DNA of 64,000 nucleotides from Arthrobacter jiangjiafuii (GCF_018622995.1 NZ_CP076022.1:1302001-1366000); one strand, 5' to 3'; positions 11,930-24,279 are shown, counted from the first letter of the stretch. A program made the numbers and translations. The notes: a model not told the origin generated them from the sequence alone.

Positions 11930-12811
11930 GTGGCAAGACTGGACCAGGAACTGGTGGCCAGGGGACTGGCCCGCTCCCGGACGCATGCGGCCAAGCTCAT
12001 CAGCGCCGGCCGTATTTCCCGTGCGGGCACGGTTCTGGGCAAGGCTTCGGCGGCCGTCGCCGCGGATGATCCGCTGACGGTGCTCGACGACGGCGTCCCC
12101 GACTACGTGAGCCGGGCCGGCCATAAGCTGGCCGGAGCCCTCGACGCCTTCCCACAGGTGAAGCCTGAGGGGCTGCGCTGCCTCGACGCCGGAGCCTCCA
12201 CCGGAGGCTTTACCGACGTCCTGCTGCGCCGGGGCGCCGACCGCGTGGTGGCCGTCGACGTCGGACACGACCAGTTGGTGGACGTGCTGCGCCAGGACCC
12301 ACGCGTCGACGTCCACGAGGGGATGAACGTCCGGTATCTGGAACCCGAGGCCATCGGCGGCCCGGCAGACCTGACCGTTGCCGACCTCTCCTTTATTTCC
12401 CTGACCCTGGTCATCGGCCCGCTGGCAGCAGCCACCCGCCCGGGCGGCAGCCTGCTGCTTATGGTCAAGCCGCAGTTTGAAGTCGGCCGTGAGAAGCTGG
12501 AGAAGGCCGGCGTCGTCCTTGATCCGCTAAAGCACCGGATGGCGGTGGCACGCGTGGTTGCCGCGGCGATGTCCGAAAACCTCCGGGTCGCAGGGCTGGC
12601 CCGCAGCCCGCTGCCGGGACAGAACGGCAACGTGGAGTTCTTCCTCTGGCTGCAGGTACCGCAGGCGCAGGATCCGGCGGAAGAACGCTTCGAAGATCCA
12701 CAGAGTGCCGCACGCAGTTTGGTGGATGCGGCCTTTGACGGGTTTGATGGACCCGGACCTGAGCCGGTAACGGATCGGTTTGCGCAGGCGGCACGCTCCA
12801 CAGGAGACTGA
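11930..12811 (+). CDS. tlyA: TlyA family rRNA (cytidine-2'-O)-methyltransferase
   Basis: Known members 2'-O-methylate cytidines in 16S and 23S rRNA and make ribosomes sensitive to capreomycin/viomycin; the family is often annotated as hemolysin. An N-terminal S4 domain (about residues 2-60: LDQELVARGLARSRTHAAKLI) precedes an FtsJ-type SAM fold with CLDAGASTGGFTDVLL, VAVDVGHDQL and VADLSFISL, then KPQFEVGREK. 293 aa, slightly longer than usual. GTG start after GAGGAG. Adjacent to nadK and recN, the usual actinobacterial order. Confidence 0.93.
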   Translation: MARLDQELVARGLARSRTHAAKLISAGRISRAGTVLGKASAAVAADDPLTVLDDGVPDYVSRAGHKLAGALDAFPQVKPEGLRCLDAGASTGGFTDVLLRRGADRVVAVDVGHDQLVDVLRQDPRVDVHEGMNVRYLEPEAIGGPADLTVADLSFISLTLVIGPLAAATRPGGSLLLMVKPQFEVGREKLEKAGVVLDPLKHRMAVARVVAAAMSENLRVAGLARSPLPGQNGNVEFFLWLQVPQAQDPAEERFEDPQSAARSLVDAAFDGFDGPGPEPVTDRFAQAARSTGD

Positions 12812-12877
12812 CGGCAGAACACTGACGGCGGAGTTCCAACCAGTTCCCACCCGGGAGCGGAACAGGATGTTACAGAC

Positions 12878-13852
12878 ATGAGCAGACGGATACTCGTGCT
12901 GGCCCATACGGGCCGGCAGGCTGCCATGACTGCCGCGCAGGAAGCCTGCACCCAGCTGCATGCCTCCGGACTGATTCCGGTCATGCGCCGGAGGGACCTT
13001 GAAGACATCCAGGCCGTGTACGGCGTCCTGACCGCCCCCACCGAGATCCTCGACGAAGACGTCATGCTGGACGGCGTTGACCTGGGCATGGTGCTCGGCG
13101 GCGACGGCACGATCCTCCGGGCGGCGGAGCTGGTCCGCGGCACCGACGTGCCGCTGCTTGGCGTCAACCTGGGGCATGTGGGATTCCTGGCCGAAAGCGA
13201 ACGCGCCGACCTGGCACAGACAGTGCACTGGGTGGTCGAACGGGCCTACTCGGTGGAAGAACGCATGACCATCGACGTCAAGGTCTGGTTCGAGGACCGG
13301 ATGATCGCCCACACCTGGGCGCTCAATGAAGCAGCCATCGAAAAATCCGACCGCCAGCGCATGCTCGAAGTGGTGGTGGAAGTAGACGCCCGGCCCATCA
13401 GCTCCTTCGGCTGCGACGGCATTGTCCTGGCCACACCCACCGGCTCCACCGCGTATTCCTTCTCGGCAGGCGGCCCGGTGGTCTGGCCCGAGGTGGAGGC
13501 GCTGCTGATCACGCCCATCAGCGCCCACGCGCTTTTCGCCCGGCCGCTCGTCGTCGCGCCCACCTCGCTCCTGGCCGTGGAAATCCTGACCCGGACGGAC
13601 GCCGCCGGCGTACTCTGGTGCGACGGCCGGCGCAGCGTCGAGCTGCCGCCGGGAGCCCGCGTGGAAGTGACACGCTCCGACGTCCCGGTCCGGCTGGCCC
13701 GCACGCACGCCACCCCCTTCTCCGAACGCCTGGTCCGCAAGTTCCAGCTCCCCACCCAGGGCTGGCGCGGTCCGGCCGGTGCGCCCGGCGAGCACTCGGA
13801 AAGCGTGGAGCTCACACCCCGCACCGTTGAAAGTGGAGGAGTGGCCCCATGA
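12878..13852 (+). CDS. nadK: NAD kinase
   Basis: Phosphorylates NAD to NADP in the cytosol. The diagnostic GGDGT motif is at residues 74-78, followed by NLGHVGFLAE. The second conserved block is GCDGIVLATPTGSTAYSFSAGG. 324 aa, with a C-terminal tail of about 30 residues beyond the catalytic domain. Its stop overlaps the recN start by four bases (ATGA), so translation is probably coupled. A 66-base gap separates it from tlyA. Confidence 0.95.
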   Translation: MSRRILVLAHTGRQAAMTAAQEACTQLHASGLIPVMRRRDLEDIQAVYGVLTAPTEILDEDVMLDGVDLGMVLGGDGTILRAAELVRGTDVPLLGVNLGHVGFLAESERADLAQTVHWVVERAYSVEERMTIDVKVWFEDRMIAHTWALNEAAIEKSDRQRMLEVVVEVDARPISSFGCDGIVLATPTGSTAYSFSAGGPVVWPEVEALLITPISAHALFARPLVVAPTSLLAVEILTRTDAAGVLWCDGRRSVELPPGARVEVTRSDVPVRLARTHATPFSERLVRKFQLPTQGWRGPAGAPGEHSESVELTPRTVESGGVAP

Positions 13853-15576
13853 TCGAGGAAATCCGCATCCGCGACCTCGGTGTCATCACCGACGCCACCC
13901 TGGACCTGGGGCCCGGTTTTACCGTGGTCACCGGTGAAACCGGCGCCGGTAAAACCATGGTCATCACCGCGCTGGGCATGCTGCTGGGCGCCCGGACCGA
14001 CGCCGGTGCCGTCCGCACCGGAGCCAAGGCCGCACTGGCCGAAGCCGTGGTGCGGCTGCCGCCGGACAACGCGGCAGTCGCCCGCGCCGAAGACGCCGGC
14101 GCGGAACTGGAAACGTACGACGGCGTGACCGAGCTGCTGCTCGCCCGCACCGTTAACGCCGCAGGACGCAGCCGGGCCCACGTGGGCGGCCGTTCGGCAC
14201 CGGTAGGGGTATTGGCCGAGGTGGGCCAGCATCTGGTCGCCGTGCACGGCCAGTCCGACCAGCTTCGGCTCAAAAGCACCGCAGCCCAGCGCGAGGCGCT
14301 GGACAAGTACGCCGGACCGGCCCTGGCCTCCGCGCTCACCTCCTACCAGACGGACTATGCCCGCTGGCGGGCAGCTGTCACCGAGCTGGCTACGCTGCGC
14401 GAGCAGGCCCGCGAACGGGTCCGGGAAGCCGAATACCTCTCTGCGTCACTGGAGGAAATCGACGCCCTGGAGCTGCTGCCGGGGGAGGACGAGGCACTCA
14501 AGACCGAAGCCACCCGGCTGAACAACTTCGAGGAACTGCGCACAGCAGCAGAGGGTGCGCACCAGGCCCTGATTGCCGGCGATTTCTCTGACGGCTCCGA
14601 TGCGACGTCCCTGGTGGACGGCGCCAAGCGGCAGCTGGAACTTGCCGGAGAGCATGATCCGGCGCTGGCGGATTCCGCCAAGCGGCTGGCCGAGGTGGGA
14701 TACATCCTGTCCGACATCGCCACCGAGCTGGCCAGCTACAGCGCTTCGCTGGACGGCGAGGGCCCGGAACGGCTCGCCGAGGTTGAGTCCCGGCGCGCCG
14801 AAATCTCGGCGCTCACCCGCAAGTTCGCCCCTTCCGTAGACGAAGTCCTGGAATGGGCCGACACCAGCCGCATCAGGCTGGCGGAACTGGGGGACGACAG
14901 CACCCGGATCGAGGCGCTCGAGGCGGAAATCACCGACCTGCGCTCCAAGCTGGGTGTTGAAGCAGCCGGCCTGACCAAATTGCGCACCGAGGCCGCTGCC
15001 GAACTGGCGCAGCGGGTCAGCGACGAGCTCTCCGCCCTGGCCATGGCCAACGCAAACCTGCTCATCGAAGTCACCCCCGTCGAAGAGCTGGGCCTGCACG
15101 GAGCGGACACCATCTCGTTCCTCCTGCAGCCGCACCCCGGCGCACCGGCCCGTCCCCTGGGCAAGGGCGCCTCCGGCGGCGAACTCTCACGTGTGATGCT
15201 GGCCATCGAGGTGGTCCTGGCTGCGGTGGACCCGGTGCCGACCTTCATCTTCGACGAAGTCGACTCCGGCGTGGGCGGCAAGGCCGCCGTCGAAATCGGC
15301 CGCCGCCTGGCCATGCTGGCCAAGCATGTCCAGGTGATAGTGGTCACCCACCTTCCGCAGGTGGCCGCGTTTGCCGACCATCACATCCGTGTCATCAAGA
15401 TGTCCGAAACGGGGGAAGATGGAAGCGGCGTCACCGCCAGCGACGTGACCGTCCTGGACGATGCAGAGCGGATCAAGGAACTTGCCAGGATGCTTGCCGG
15501 CCAGGAGGACTCCGAGTCCGCCCGGGCGCACGCCGTCGAACTCCTGGCCGCGGCAGGACACCCTCCGCATGAATAA
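13849..15576 (+). CDS. recN: DNA repair protein RecN
   Basis: SMC-like ATPase involved in double-strand-break repair. Walker A is GETGAGKT (residues 29-36), the ABC signature is [15 protein letters not shown], Walker B is [13 protein letters not shown], and [15 protein letters not shown] forms the switch region. A long coiled-coil centre lies between. 575 aa, normal length. Starts at ATG inside the nadK stop. Confidence 0.96.
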   Translation: MIEEIRIRDLGVITDATLDLGPGFTVVTGETGAGKTMVITALGMLLGARTDAGAVRTGAKAALAEAVVRLPPDNAAVARAEDAGAELETYDGVTELLLARTVNAAGRSRAHVGGRSAPVGVLAEVGQHLVAVHGQSDQLRLKSTAAQREALDKYAGPALASALTSYQTDYARWRAAVTELATLREQARERVREAEYLSASLEEIDALELLPGEDEALKTEATRLNNFEELRTAAEGAHQALIAGDFSDGSDATSLVDGAKRQLELAGEHDPALADSAKRLAEVGYILSDIATELASYSASLDGEGPERLAEVESRRAEISALTRKFAPSVDEVLEWADTSRIRLAELGDDSTRIEALEAEITDLRSKLGVEAAGLTKLRTEAAAELAQRVSDELSALAMANANLLIEVTPVEELGLHGADTISFLLQPHPGAPARPLGKGASGGELSRVMLAIEVVLAAVDPVPTFIFDEVDSGVGGKAAVEIGRRLAMLAKHVQVIVVTHLPQVAAFADHHIRVIKMSETGEDGSGVTASDVTVLDDAERIKELARMLAGQEDSESARAHAVELLAAAGHPPHE

Positions 15577-15625
15577 ACCCAGTACAGACAAATCCGAACT
15601 ACAAAAGGTGATAGGCTCGAACTCC

Positions 15626-17302
<1,677 letters not shown>

Positions 17303-17309
17303 CAACACC

Positions 17310-17978
17310 ATGAGCGAGACCAGAGGGTTCGCCGACGCCCAGAGTCCCCGCCGCCTGTTGAGTTCCTCCGTGGAATACACCGGGCGCGTCTGGGACGTGG
17401 TCAGTGAGAAGTTCCAACTGACCGACGACGGCGAACCCCTGGTCCGCGACTACATCCGTCACCCCGGTGCGGTAGCCATCCTGGCACTGAACGACGACGG
17501 CCAGGTGCTGCTGATCAACCAGTACCGGCATCCGGTGCGGATGACCCTGTGGGAAATCCCCGCCGGACTGCTGGACATCGACGGCGAAGACTTCCAGGTG
17601 GGTGCCGCCCGCGAGTTGGCCGAAGAAGCCGACATCCAGGCAACCGAGTGGAACGTCCTGACCGATTTGTTCCTCTCGCCGGGTTCCTCGCGGGAGGCCC
17701 TGCGCATCTATCTGGCGCGCGGCATCACCGAGGTCCCCGAAGCGGACCGCCATGAGCGCACCCACGAGGAAGCTGAAATCTCCACCATGTGGGTGGACCT
17801 CGACGACGCCGTGGAAGCGGCGCTCCAGGGCCGGCTGCACAGTCCGTCCGCCGTCGCCGGAATCCTGGCCGCAGCGGCAGCCCGTCCCTCGGGCTTCGCG
17901 AACCTGCGCCCGGCAGATGCTCCCTGGCCCGAACACCACTCCCAGCACCCGACCTGGCCGCAGGGCCCCGTTCTTTAG
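17310..17978 (+). CDS. Nudix hydrolase, ADP-ribose pyrophosphatase type
   Basis: Predicted to cleave ADP-ribose or related nucleoside diphosphate sugars. The Nudix box spans about residues 86-108 (GLLDIDGED... AARELAEEADI). The upstream QVLLINQYRHPVRMTLWEIPAG is typical of the ADPRase branch, as is a Pro about 15 residues after the box (LSPGSS). 222 aa. Starts 8 bases after pyrG and lies between pyrG and xerD, the order I recall for M. tuberculosis. Confidence 0.88.
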   Translation: MSETRGFADAQSPRRLLSSSVEYTGRVWDVVSEKFQLTDDGEPLVRDYIRHPGAVAILALNDDGQVLLINQYRHPVRMTLWEIPAGLLDIDGEDFQVGAARELAEEADIQATEWNVLTDLFLSPGSSREALRIYLARGITEVPEADRHERTHEEAEISTMWVDLDDAVEAALQGRLHSPSAVAGILAAAAARPSGFANLRPADAPWPEHHSQHPTWPQGPVL

Positions 17979-17991
17979 GACTTGACCCGCT

Positions 17992-19269
17992 ATGGCCGCC
18001 TCGAATCTCCCTGCTGGCGGACCTGTTCCTGCGCCCGGAACCCCGTCGTCACTGAACGACACCATCCGCTTCGATTACCGTCCCAACGCCACCCTGCGGC
18101 TGGATTCACCTGCCGAACTGCTGCGCGCTGCGCTGGCCGAAGATAAAGGCAGGGGAGAAGCGGCGGCAGACCTGGCAGACGGCTCGGAGACTGGCCCCGA
18201 AGGCAGCCCTGAAGCGACCGCACCGAAAGCGCCCAAGGGACCCAAGCAGCCCCCGCAGCCAAAGGAACCCAAGCAGCCTAAGGAACCCAAACCGCCCGTG
18301 GCCAAGGGGCCGTCCGCAGCGGATGAACTGCGCTCCACCGCCGTTGGCCGCGCCATTGGCGGCTACCTCCAGCACATGGCCGTGGAACGCGGCCTGGCCG
18401 TGAACACCTTGGACGCCTACCGCCGCGACCTGCTGCGCTACGCCCGGTTCCTGGCCTCCCGCGGCGCGGACGACGTCGCGCGCATCACCCGGCACGACGT
18501 CACCGCCTTCGCCCAGTCGATAGTCGAGGGTTCCGACGGCGCCTCCGCCCTGAGCGTGCGCTCCGCCGCCCGCACCGTCGTCGCCGTCCGGGGCCTGCAC
18601 AAGTTCTGGGCACTGGAGGGCCTGACCACAGCCGACCCTGCCGCCGACGTCCATCCGCCGCTGCCCGGCAAGCGGTTGCCCAAGGCCATCAGCGTCAACG
18701 AGGTCACCCGGATCCTGGATGCGATTTCCACCGAGACGCCCACCGGTCTGCGGGATAAGGCGCTGCTGGAGTTCCTCTACTCCACCGGGGCACGCATCAG
18801 CGAGGCCGTGGGCCTGGACATCGACGACCTGTCCCTGGAACGGATTCCCGCCAATGGCCCCGATGTGGTGCGGCTGTTCGGTAAGGGCTCCAAGGAGCGC
18901 CTGGTGCCGCTGGGCTCCTACGCTGCCCGCGCACTGGACGAGTACCTGGTCCGCGGCCGGCCTGCAGCCTCCGTGAAGGGCAAGGGCACCCCGGCACTGT
19001 TCCTGAATGCGCGCGGCGGACGCCTCAGCCGGCAGAGCGCCTGGACCATCCTGAAGAATGCGGCAGAGAAGGCCCAGATTGGCCGCGACGTGTCCCCGCA
19101 TACGCTGCGCCACTCCTTTGCCACGCACCTGCTCGAAGGCGGCGCCGATGTCCGTGTGGTGCAGGAACTGCTGGGGCACGCCTCCGTGACCACCACCCAG
19201 GTCTACACGCTGGTGACCGCCGAAACGCTGCGCGAGGTCTACGCCGCCGCGCACCCGCGGGCGCTGTGA
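17992..19269 (+). CDS. xerD: tyrosine recombinase XerD with a long N-terminal extension
   Basis: Chromosome-dimer-resolution recombinase by context and sequence. Catalytic residues are visible: R268 (GARISE), K301 (GKGSKER), H370 and R373 (HTLRHSF), H396 ([13 protein letters not shown]) and Y405. The SAM-like core-binding domain starts near residue 118 ([19 protein letters not shown]). Unusual is the first ~115 residues, a low-complexity P/K/E-rich segment with several KEPKQP-like steps, absent from typical ~300-aa XerD. ATG 17992 lies 13 bases past the previous stop after AGGA. A start nearer residue 108 cannot be excluded but has no better ribosome binding site. Confidence 0.9.
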   Translation: MAASNLPAGGPVPAPGTPSSLNDTIRFDYRPNATLRLDSPAELLRAALAEDKGRGEAAADLADGSETGPEGSPEATAPKAPKGPKQPPQPKEPKQPKEPKPPVAKGPSAADELRSTAVGRAIGGYLQHMAVERGLAVNTLDAYRRDLLRYARFLASRGADDVARITRHDVTAFAQSIVEGSDGASALSVRSAARTVVAVRGLHKFWALEGLTTADPAADVHPPLPGKRLPKAISVNEVTRILDAISTETPTGLRDKALLEFLYSTGARISEAVGLDIDDLSLERIPANGPDVVRLFGKGSKERLVPLGSYAARALDEYLVRGRPAASVKGKGTPALFLNARGGRLSRQSAWTILKNAAEKAQIGRDVSPHTLRHSFATHLLEGGADVRVVQELLGHASVTTTQVYTLVTAETLREVYAAAHPRAL

Positions 19270-19787
19270 CCTCGGACGAGGCAGCCACCGGTATCCCGGC
19301 CCCGCCCACGCGGGCCGTACCCGTGGTGCTCTGCTTTCTGATGCGCGGGATCCCGGAGCGCGGCGCCGAGGTCCTGATGGGGCTGAAGCAGACCGGCTTC
19401 GGAATCGGCCGGATCGTCACCCTCGGCGGGCATGTGGAACCGGGGGAGACCCCGGCCCAGGCAGCCGTGCGGGAAGTCTTCGAGGAATCCGGCGTCACCG
19501 TGGCCGAAGCAGCCCTTGAGCAGGCCGGCACCATTGAATTCATCTTCCCGGCCCGCCCGGAATGGGACATGTCCACCGTGGTTTACCGGGCATGGAGCTG
19601 GGACGGGGAGCCTGCGCCGTCGGCCGAGATCATTCCAGCCTGGTACCCGGTGGATAAGGTGCCGTACGCCCGGATGTGGCCCGACTCCGCGCACTGGATG
19701 CCCGAGGTGCTCGCCGGACGGACCTTCTCCGCCGTCGTCACCCTGGCCGCTGACAACGAAAGTGTTGCCAGCGTCGTCTTTTCCTAG
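19266..19787 (+). CDS. Nudix hydrolase, MutT/MTH1-like 8-oxo-dGTP diphosphatase
   Basis: Likely nucleotide-pool sanitising enzyme of 173 aa. The Nudix box is complete ([20 protein letters not shown], then SGV) and preceded by [13 protein letters not shown], which resembles the MTH1 substrate loop. C-terminal [15 protein letters not shown] and [16 protein letters not shown] also fit MTH1-like members. GTG start overlaps the xerD TGA by four bases, so the two are co-translated. Last gene of the tlyA-xerD run; a large hairpin follows. Confidence 0.82.
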   Translation: MTSDEAATGIPAPPTRAVPVVLCFLMRGIPERGAEVLMGLKQTGFGIGRIVTLGGHVEPGETPAQAAVREVFEESGVTVAEAALEQAGTIEFIFPARPEWDMSTVVYRAWSWDGEPAPSAEIIPAWYPVDKVPYARMWPDSAHWMPEVLAGRTFSAVVTLAADNESVASVVFS

Positions 19788-19832
19788 GCTGCCGGCTGCC
19801 GCAGCCGCAGAAAAGGTAACGGGCAACCGAAA

Positions 19833-19912
19833 GGGCCCCGGAGTAAGGCGGCTTTAATATTTCCTGCGAGCTCTGCGAGCACGGAAATTTCGTTGCCGCC
19901 GTTCCGGGGCCC
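19833..19912. terminator. large convergent hairpin between the second Nudix gene and prpC
   Basis: A long imperfect stem: perfect 10-bp outer arms GGGCCCCGGA (19833-19842) / TCCGGGGCCC (19903-19912), then GGCGGC / GCCGCC, then AATATTTCC / GGAAATTT near the loop. It lies between convergent genes and could terminate both strands. At 80 bp it is much longer than an ordinary terminator. A separate palindrome GGCCCGCGGGCC follows at 19917-19928. Confidence 0.65.
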
Positions 19913-19941
19913 AACAGGCCCGCGGGCCCAACGGCTGGTGC

Positions 19942-21075
19942 TTAGCCCAGGTGCCGTTCCTCCGTGCCGTCGTAGGCGCTGAGGGGACGGATCAGGGAGT
20001 TGGCCTCCAGCTGCTCCATGATGTGCGCGGTCCAGCCGGTGATCCGGGCTGCCACGAACAGGGGAGTGAACGTGGGGGTGTCAAAGCCCATCAGGTGGTA
20101 GACCGGTCCGGCCGGGTAGTCCAGGTTCGGCAGGATGTTCTTGCGCTCACCCATGGCCGATTCCAGTGCCGTGTACAGCTCGCCCAGGTCGGCACGGTCA
20201 TAGTGCTTGACCATCTTGTCCATCGAGGCCTTCATGGTGGGCACCCGCGAGTCGCCGTTCTTGTACACGCGGTGGCCGAAGCCCATGATCTTCTTCTTGT
20301 CCGCCAGCGCGGCATCCAGCCAGCCCGCGGCATGTTCGGCGACGTCGCCCTCGCCGGCACTGGAGATGATCTCCTCGAACGTGTGCATCACTGCCTCGTT
20401 GGCACCGCCGTGCAGCGGTCCCTTCAGCGCGCCGATGGCACCGGTCACGGCCGAATGCAGGTCCGACAGGGTGGACGTGATGACCCGGCCGGTGAACGTG
20501 GAAGCGTTGAACGAGTGCTCCGCATACAGGATCATCGACACGTTGAACGCCTCCACCACCTCGGGGGCGGCTTCCTCACCGAATGTCATCCAGAGGAAGT
20601 TCGCCGAGTAGTCCAGGTCATCCCGGGGCTCCACGACGTCCTCGCCGCGCCGGCGGCGCTGGTCGTAGGCGACGACGGCGGGCATGGCGGCGAACAGGCT
20701 GACCGACTTTTCCATGTTGGCCTGCAGCGAGGAATCATCGGCCTGTTCGTGCTGGGCGCCAAGGACAGACGCCGCGGTGCGGCAGACATCCATCGGATGG
20801 CAGGTCAGCGGAAGGGCGTCGATGACGGCCTTCAGCTCAGGGGAGAGCGCGCGCTGGGACCGCTCGCCGTCGGTGAATTCGGCCAGCTCATCCGTGGTGG
20901 GCAGTTCGCCGTTCCACAGCAGGTACGCGACCTCTTCGAAACTGCAGTGAGCTGCCAGTTCCTGGACGGGGTAGCCGCGGTACAGCAGCGAGTTGGTCTC
21001 AGGGTTGACCTTGGAGATCTTGGTGGTGTCGACGAGGACACCGGCCAGTCCCTTGTGGATCTGCTCATCGGTCAT
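19942..21075 (-). CDS. prpC: 2-methylcitrate synthase (citrate synthase family)
   Basis: Condenses propionyl-CoA with oxaloacetate in the methylcitrate cycle. The citrate synthase signature is present as GFGHRVYKNGDSRVP, with the catalytic His region LHGGANEAV and the second-half Asp in MGFDTPTFTPLF. 377 aa, the short type-II length typical of PrpC. Start ATG at 21075 is chosen because GGAG lies nine bases upstream and homology begins at TDEQIHKGLAGV. Third gene of prpDBC; the prp context favours methylcitrate over citrate synthase. Confidence 0.92.
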   Translation of the reverse strand: MTDEQIHKGLAGVLVDTTKISKVNPETNSLLYRGYPVQELAAHCSFEEVAYLLWNGELPTTDELAEFTDGERSQRALSPELKAVIDALPLTCHPMDVCRTAASVLGAQHEQADDSSLQANMEKSVSLFAAMPAVVAYDQRRRRGEDVVEPRDDLDYSANFLWMTFGEEAAPEVVEAFNVSMILYAEHSFNASTFTGRVITSTLSDLHSAVTGAIGALKGPLHGGANEAVMHTFEEIISSAGEGDVAEHAAGWLDAALADKKKIMGFGHRVYKNGDSRVPTMKASMDKMVKHYDRADLGELYTALESAMGERKNILPNLDYPAGPVYHLMGFDTPTFTPLFVAARITGWTAHIMEQLEANSLIRPLSAYDGTEERHLG

Positions 21076-21127
21076 AACGGAAGACTCCTTTGTCACGGTG
21101 GTTTTCAGTTGGTTCCGGCTCAGGGTT

Positions 21128-22033
21128 TTAGTGCTGGCCCGGGACCTGGAAGTTGAACACGGAGGTATCGAAGCGGTTATAGGCTTCATAATCCACCAGA
21201 TCGTACAAACGTGCACGCGTCAGCATGTTCGGCACATCTTCCTGCTGGGTGCCCTTGGCCTTGATGGTGTCCAGGGTGCGCTCCGCGGCGCCCATGGCAC
21301 TGCGCAGCAGGGTGACGGGGTAGATCACCATGTTCACGCCGACCGAAGCCAGTTCCTCGTACGTGAACAGGTCGCTCTTGCCGAACTCGGTCATGTTGGC
21401 CAGGATCGGGACGTCGACGGCGGCGCGCATCGCGGCGAATTCCTCCAGCGACTTCATCGCCTCGGGGAAGATGGCGTCGGCTCCGGCGTCGACCAGTGCC
21501 CGGGCACGGTCCTGGGCGGCTTCGAGTCCGTCCACGGCGCGGATGTCGGTGCGGGCCATGATGAGGAAGTTCGGGTCACGGCGGGCGTCGGCAGCGGCGC
21601 GGATCCGCTTGGTGGCGGTGTCCAGGTCGACGACGTTCTTGCCGTCCAGATGGCCGCAGCGCTTGGGGTTGAACTGGTCCTCAATGTGGCAGCCGGCCAG
21701 GCCGGCGTTTTCCAGTTCCTGGATGGAGCGGGCCACGTTCATCGGCTCGCCGAAGCCGGTGTCGGCATCCACGATCGCGGGCAGGTCCGTCATCCGGGCG
21801 ATCTGCCCGGCCCGGGTGGCCACCTCGGTCAGCGTGGTCAGGCCGATGTCGGGCAGGCCCAGGTCGTTGGCCAGGACAGCGCCGGAGATGTAAACGCCGT
21901 CGAACCCCTTTTCCTCGATCAGGCGGGCCGAGAGCGGGTTGAAGGCGCCCGGGAACTGCTGCAGGGTGCCGGAGGCCAGGCCTTCACGGAAGGCGATCCG
22001 CTTGGCTTCGGGGGATACGGAGGAATACAGCAT
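21128..22033 (-). CDS. prpB: methylisocitrate lyase
   Basis: Splits 2-methylisocitrate into pyruvate and succinate. PEP-mutase/isocitrate-lyase superfamily barrel with IVDADTGFGEP (Mg2+ site) and the catalytic loop KRCGHLDGK. 301 aa, the normal length. One base separates its ATG from the prpD stop and 52 bases separate it from prpC, so all three should be one transcript. Confidence 0.95.
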   Translation of the reverse strand: MLYSSVSPEAKRIAFREGLASGTLQQFPGAFNPLSARLIEEKGFDGVYISGAVLANDLGLPDIGLTTLTEVATRAGQIARMTDLPAIVDADTGFGEPMNVARSIQELENAGLAGCHIEDQFNPKRCGHLDGKNVVDLDTATKRIRAAADARRDPNFLIMARTDIRAVDGLEAAQDRARALVDAGADAIFPEAMKSLEEFAAMRAAVDVPILANMTEFGKSDLFTYEELASVGVNMVIYPVTLLRSAMGAAERTLDTIKAKGTQQEDVPNMLTRARLYDLVDYEAYNRFDTSVFNFQVPGQH

Positions 22034-22034
22034 G

Positions 22035-23552
22035 TTAGAAGAGTCCCTTCGGGGCGTTGGCCGGGTCGATGACGCCGTCGGCCGCGGTGATGTTCAGGGC
22101 ATCCAGCTCACCGGCGGCCAGTTCGGGCAGGCGCTGGACGGTGCTGAGGAAGCGCTCGATCTCTTCCTCGGAGACCAGGCCGGCGGCCAGGGTGCGGAAC
22201 TTGTTGATGTATTCGGCGCGGGCAAACGGCTTGGCGCCGAGGGGATGCGCGTCGGCAACGGCGATTTCGTCGGTGATGACGGTGCCGTCGGTCAGCACGA
22301 TCGTCACCTTGCCGCCGAAGGCCTTTTCGCTGATGTCCAGCGAGTGGTAACGGCGGGTCCATTCCGGATCCTCCACGGTGGTGACCTTGTGCCACAGTTC
22401 AACTGTGTCGGGGCGGCCGGCGCGCTCGGGGGCGTAGGAGTCCACGTGGTGCCAGGCGCCGTCCTGCAGGGCGACGGTGAAGATGTACGGAATGGAGTGG
22501 TCCAGGGTTTCGCGCGAGGCCGTGGGATCGTACTTCTGCGGATCGTTGGCGCCGGAGCCGATCACATAGTGGGTGTGGTGCGAGGTGGCGATCAGCACGG
22601 AAGCCACGTTGGCGGTGTCGGCGGCCTCGGGGTGTTCGCGGTGGATCTTCCGGGCCAGGTCGATCCAGGCCTGGGCCTGGTACTCGGCGGAGTGTTCCTT
22701 GGTGTAGGTGTCCAGGATGGCGCGCTTGGCTTCGCCGGCCTCGGGCAGCGGCACTTCGTAGGCGGCGTCGGGGCCGTCCAGCATCCAGGCGATAACGCCG
22801 TCTTCACCCTCATAGATCGGGGTGGGGGAGGTCTGCCCGCGCATCGCACGGTCCACGGCTTCGACGGCCATCTTGCCGGCGAAGGCCGGAGCGTGTGCCT
22901 TCCAGGTGGAGATTTCACCCTTCCGGGACTGCCGGGTGGCGGTGGTGGTGTGCAGGGCCTGGCCGACGGCCTGGAAGATGGTGTCGACGTCGAGGCCCAG
23001 CAGGGTGCCGATGCCGGCTGCGGCGGACGGGCCGAGGTGTGCCACATGGTCGATCTTGTGCTTGTGCAGGCAGATGGCCTTGACCAGGTCCACCTGGATC
23101 TCGTAGCCGGTGGCGATGCCGCGGATCAGGTCGGCGCCGGAGGCACCGGTGTGCTGCGCGACGGCGAGCAGCGGCGGGATGTTGTCGCCGGGGTGGGAGT
23201 ACTCCGCAGCCAGGAAGGTGTCGTGGTAGTCCAGTTCCCGCACGGCCACGCCGTTGGCCCAGGCGGCCCACTCCGGGGAGGTCTTCTGCCCCACGCCGAA
23301 GACGGCCGAGCCGTTGCCGTTGGCGGAGGGGGAGAAGGACAAGGCCTGGGTGCGCGCGGCAACGATGGGCGCGCGGTTCAGGGAGGCAATGGCGACCGAG
23401 GCGTTGTCGATGATGCGGTTGATGACCATGTCGGTGACCTCGTCGGTCACGGCAACGGGATCGGCGGCGACCTCGGCAATCTTGTAGGCCAGCTGGTCTT
23501 CGCGGGCCAGGTTCTCGTCGCTGCGGTGGACCCGCACCTTGTGGAGATTCAT
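22035..23552 (-). CDS. prpD: 2-methylcitrate dehydratase (MmgE/PrpD family)
   Basis: Dehydrates 2-methylcitrate in the methylcitrate cycle. Typical PrpD features are [11 protein letters not shown] near the N-terminus, [20 protein letters not shown], the lysine-rich block [20 protein letters not shown], and the C-terminal [10 protein letters not shown]. 505 aa. Start at ATG 23552 behind AAAGGAC. First structural gene after the GntR regulator, 76 bases downstream of it. Confidence 0.94.
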   Translation of the reverse strand: MNLHKVRVHRSDENLAREDQLAYKIAEVAADPVAVTDEVTDMVINRIIDNASVAIASLNRAPIVAARTQALSFSPSANGNGSAVFGVGQKTSPEWAAWANGVAVRELDYHDTFLAAEYSHPGDNIPPLLAVAQHTGASGADLIRGIATGYEIQVDLVKAICLHKHKIDHVAHLGPSAAAGIGTLLGLDVDTIFQAVGQALHTTTATRQSRKGEISTWKAHAPAFAGKMAVEAVDRAMRGQTSPTPIYEGEDGVIAWMLDGPDAAYEVPLPEAGEAKRAILDTYTKEHSAEYQAQAWIDLARKIHREHPEAADTANVASVLIATSHHTHYVIGSGANDPQKYDPTASRETLDHSIPYIFTVALQDGAWHHVDSYAPERAGRPDTVELWHKVTTVEDPEWTRRYHSLDISEKAFGGKVTIVLTDGTVITDEIAVADAHPLGAKPFARAEYINKFRTLAAGLVSEEEIERFLSTVQRLPELAAGELDALNITAADGVIDPANAPKGLF

Positions 23553-23628
23553 GTTGTGTCCTTTCGGGGGACTGTTCCGGATATCGGGGAAGGGTGTCGT
23601 TGGGAAGCTAGGTGTTCCGGGAAGGGCG

Positions 23629-24279
23629 TCAGCCCGGCGGAGAAGTGGCGGCGAGGAAGTGCTCCAGGCTCTTGTGCAGATGGACCGAGGTGGCTGCGGC
23701 GGCCAGTGCGGGATCACGGGCGGCAATGGCCGCGGCAATCGTGGCGTGTTCTCCGGCGGTGGCGAGCAGCCGCTCGGGGTTGTCCTTGGCCAGCCGGCGG
23801 ACGCGGGCCAGATGCAGCCGGACGTTGGCCAGGGCCTGGGCGAGGTAGGCGTTGGCCGCAGCGGTGTCGATCGCCTCGTCCAGGCGGGCCACCAGCGCGT
23901 AGTAGCCCGAGCGAGAGGGATCGCTTCCGTCCTGCACGATCAGCTCGGCTGCGTTTTCGAATTCCCGCCGCAGCTCCTGGAAAACGCCCGGTTCGCCGCG
24001 GCTGGCGGCGAGGGAAGCAGCCTTGCATTCCAGGGCCTGGCGGAGTTCGAACAGCTCGGCCACAGTATCCGGGGAGATTTGCGTGACGACGACGCCGCGT
24101 CCACTGTGCGGTGCAGTGAGCCCGTCCGCGGTGAGCCGGCTCAGGGCCTCGCGCAGCGGAGTCCGGGAGATGCCCAGCCGCTGGGACTGTTCCACCTCGC
24201 CCAGCACGGTTCCCGGCGGGAGCTGTCCGGTGACAATGTCTTCGCGGAGCGCCCGGTAGGCGCGGTCGCTGGCCCTCAT
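23629..24279 (-). CDS. GntR family transcriptional regulator (FCD type), likely prp regulator
   Basis: DNA-binding repressor of the FadR/FCD branch, 216 aa. The winged helix-turn-helix is N-terminal ([40 protein letters not shown]). The helical FCD ligand domain follows with [10 protein letters not shown] and conserved His/Asp positions ([17 protein letters not shown]). ATG 24279 has an ideal GGAAGGAG upstream. It heads the prpDBC transcript, and its promoter overlaps one of two TGTATACA palindromes, so autoregulation is likely. The ligand is unknown; a methylcitrate-cycle metabolite is a guess from context. Confidence 0.88.
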   Translation of the reverse strand: MRASDRAYRALREDIVTGQLPPGTVLGEVEQSQRLGISRTPLREALSRLTADGLTAPHSGRGVVVTQISPDTVAELFELRQALECKAASLAASRGEPGVFQELRREFENAAELIVQDGSDPSRSGYYALVARLDEAIDTAAANAYLAQALANVRLHLARVRRLAKDNPERLLATAGEHATIAAAIAARDPALAAAATSVHLHKSLEHFLAATSPPG

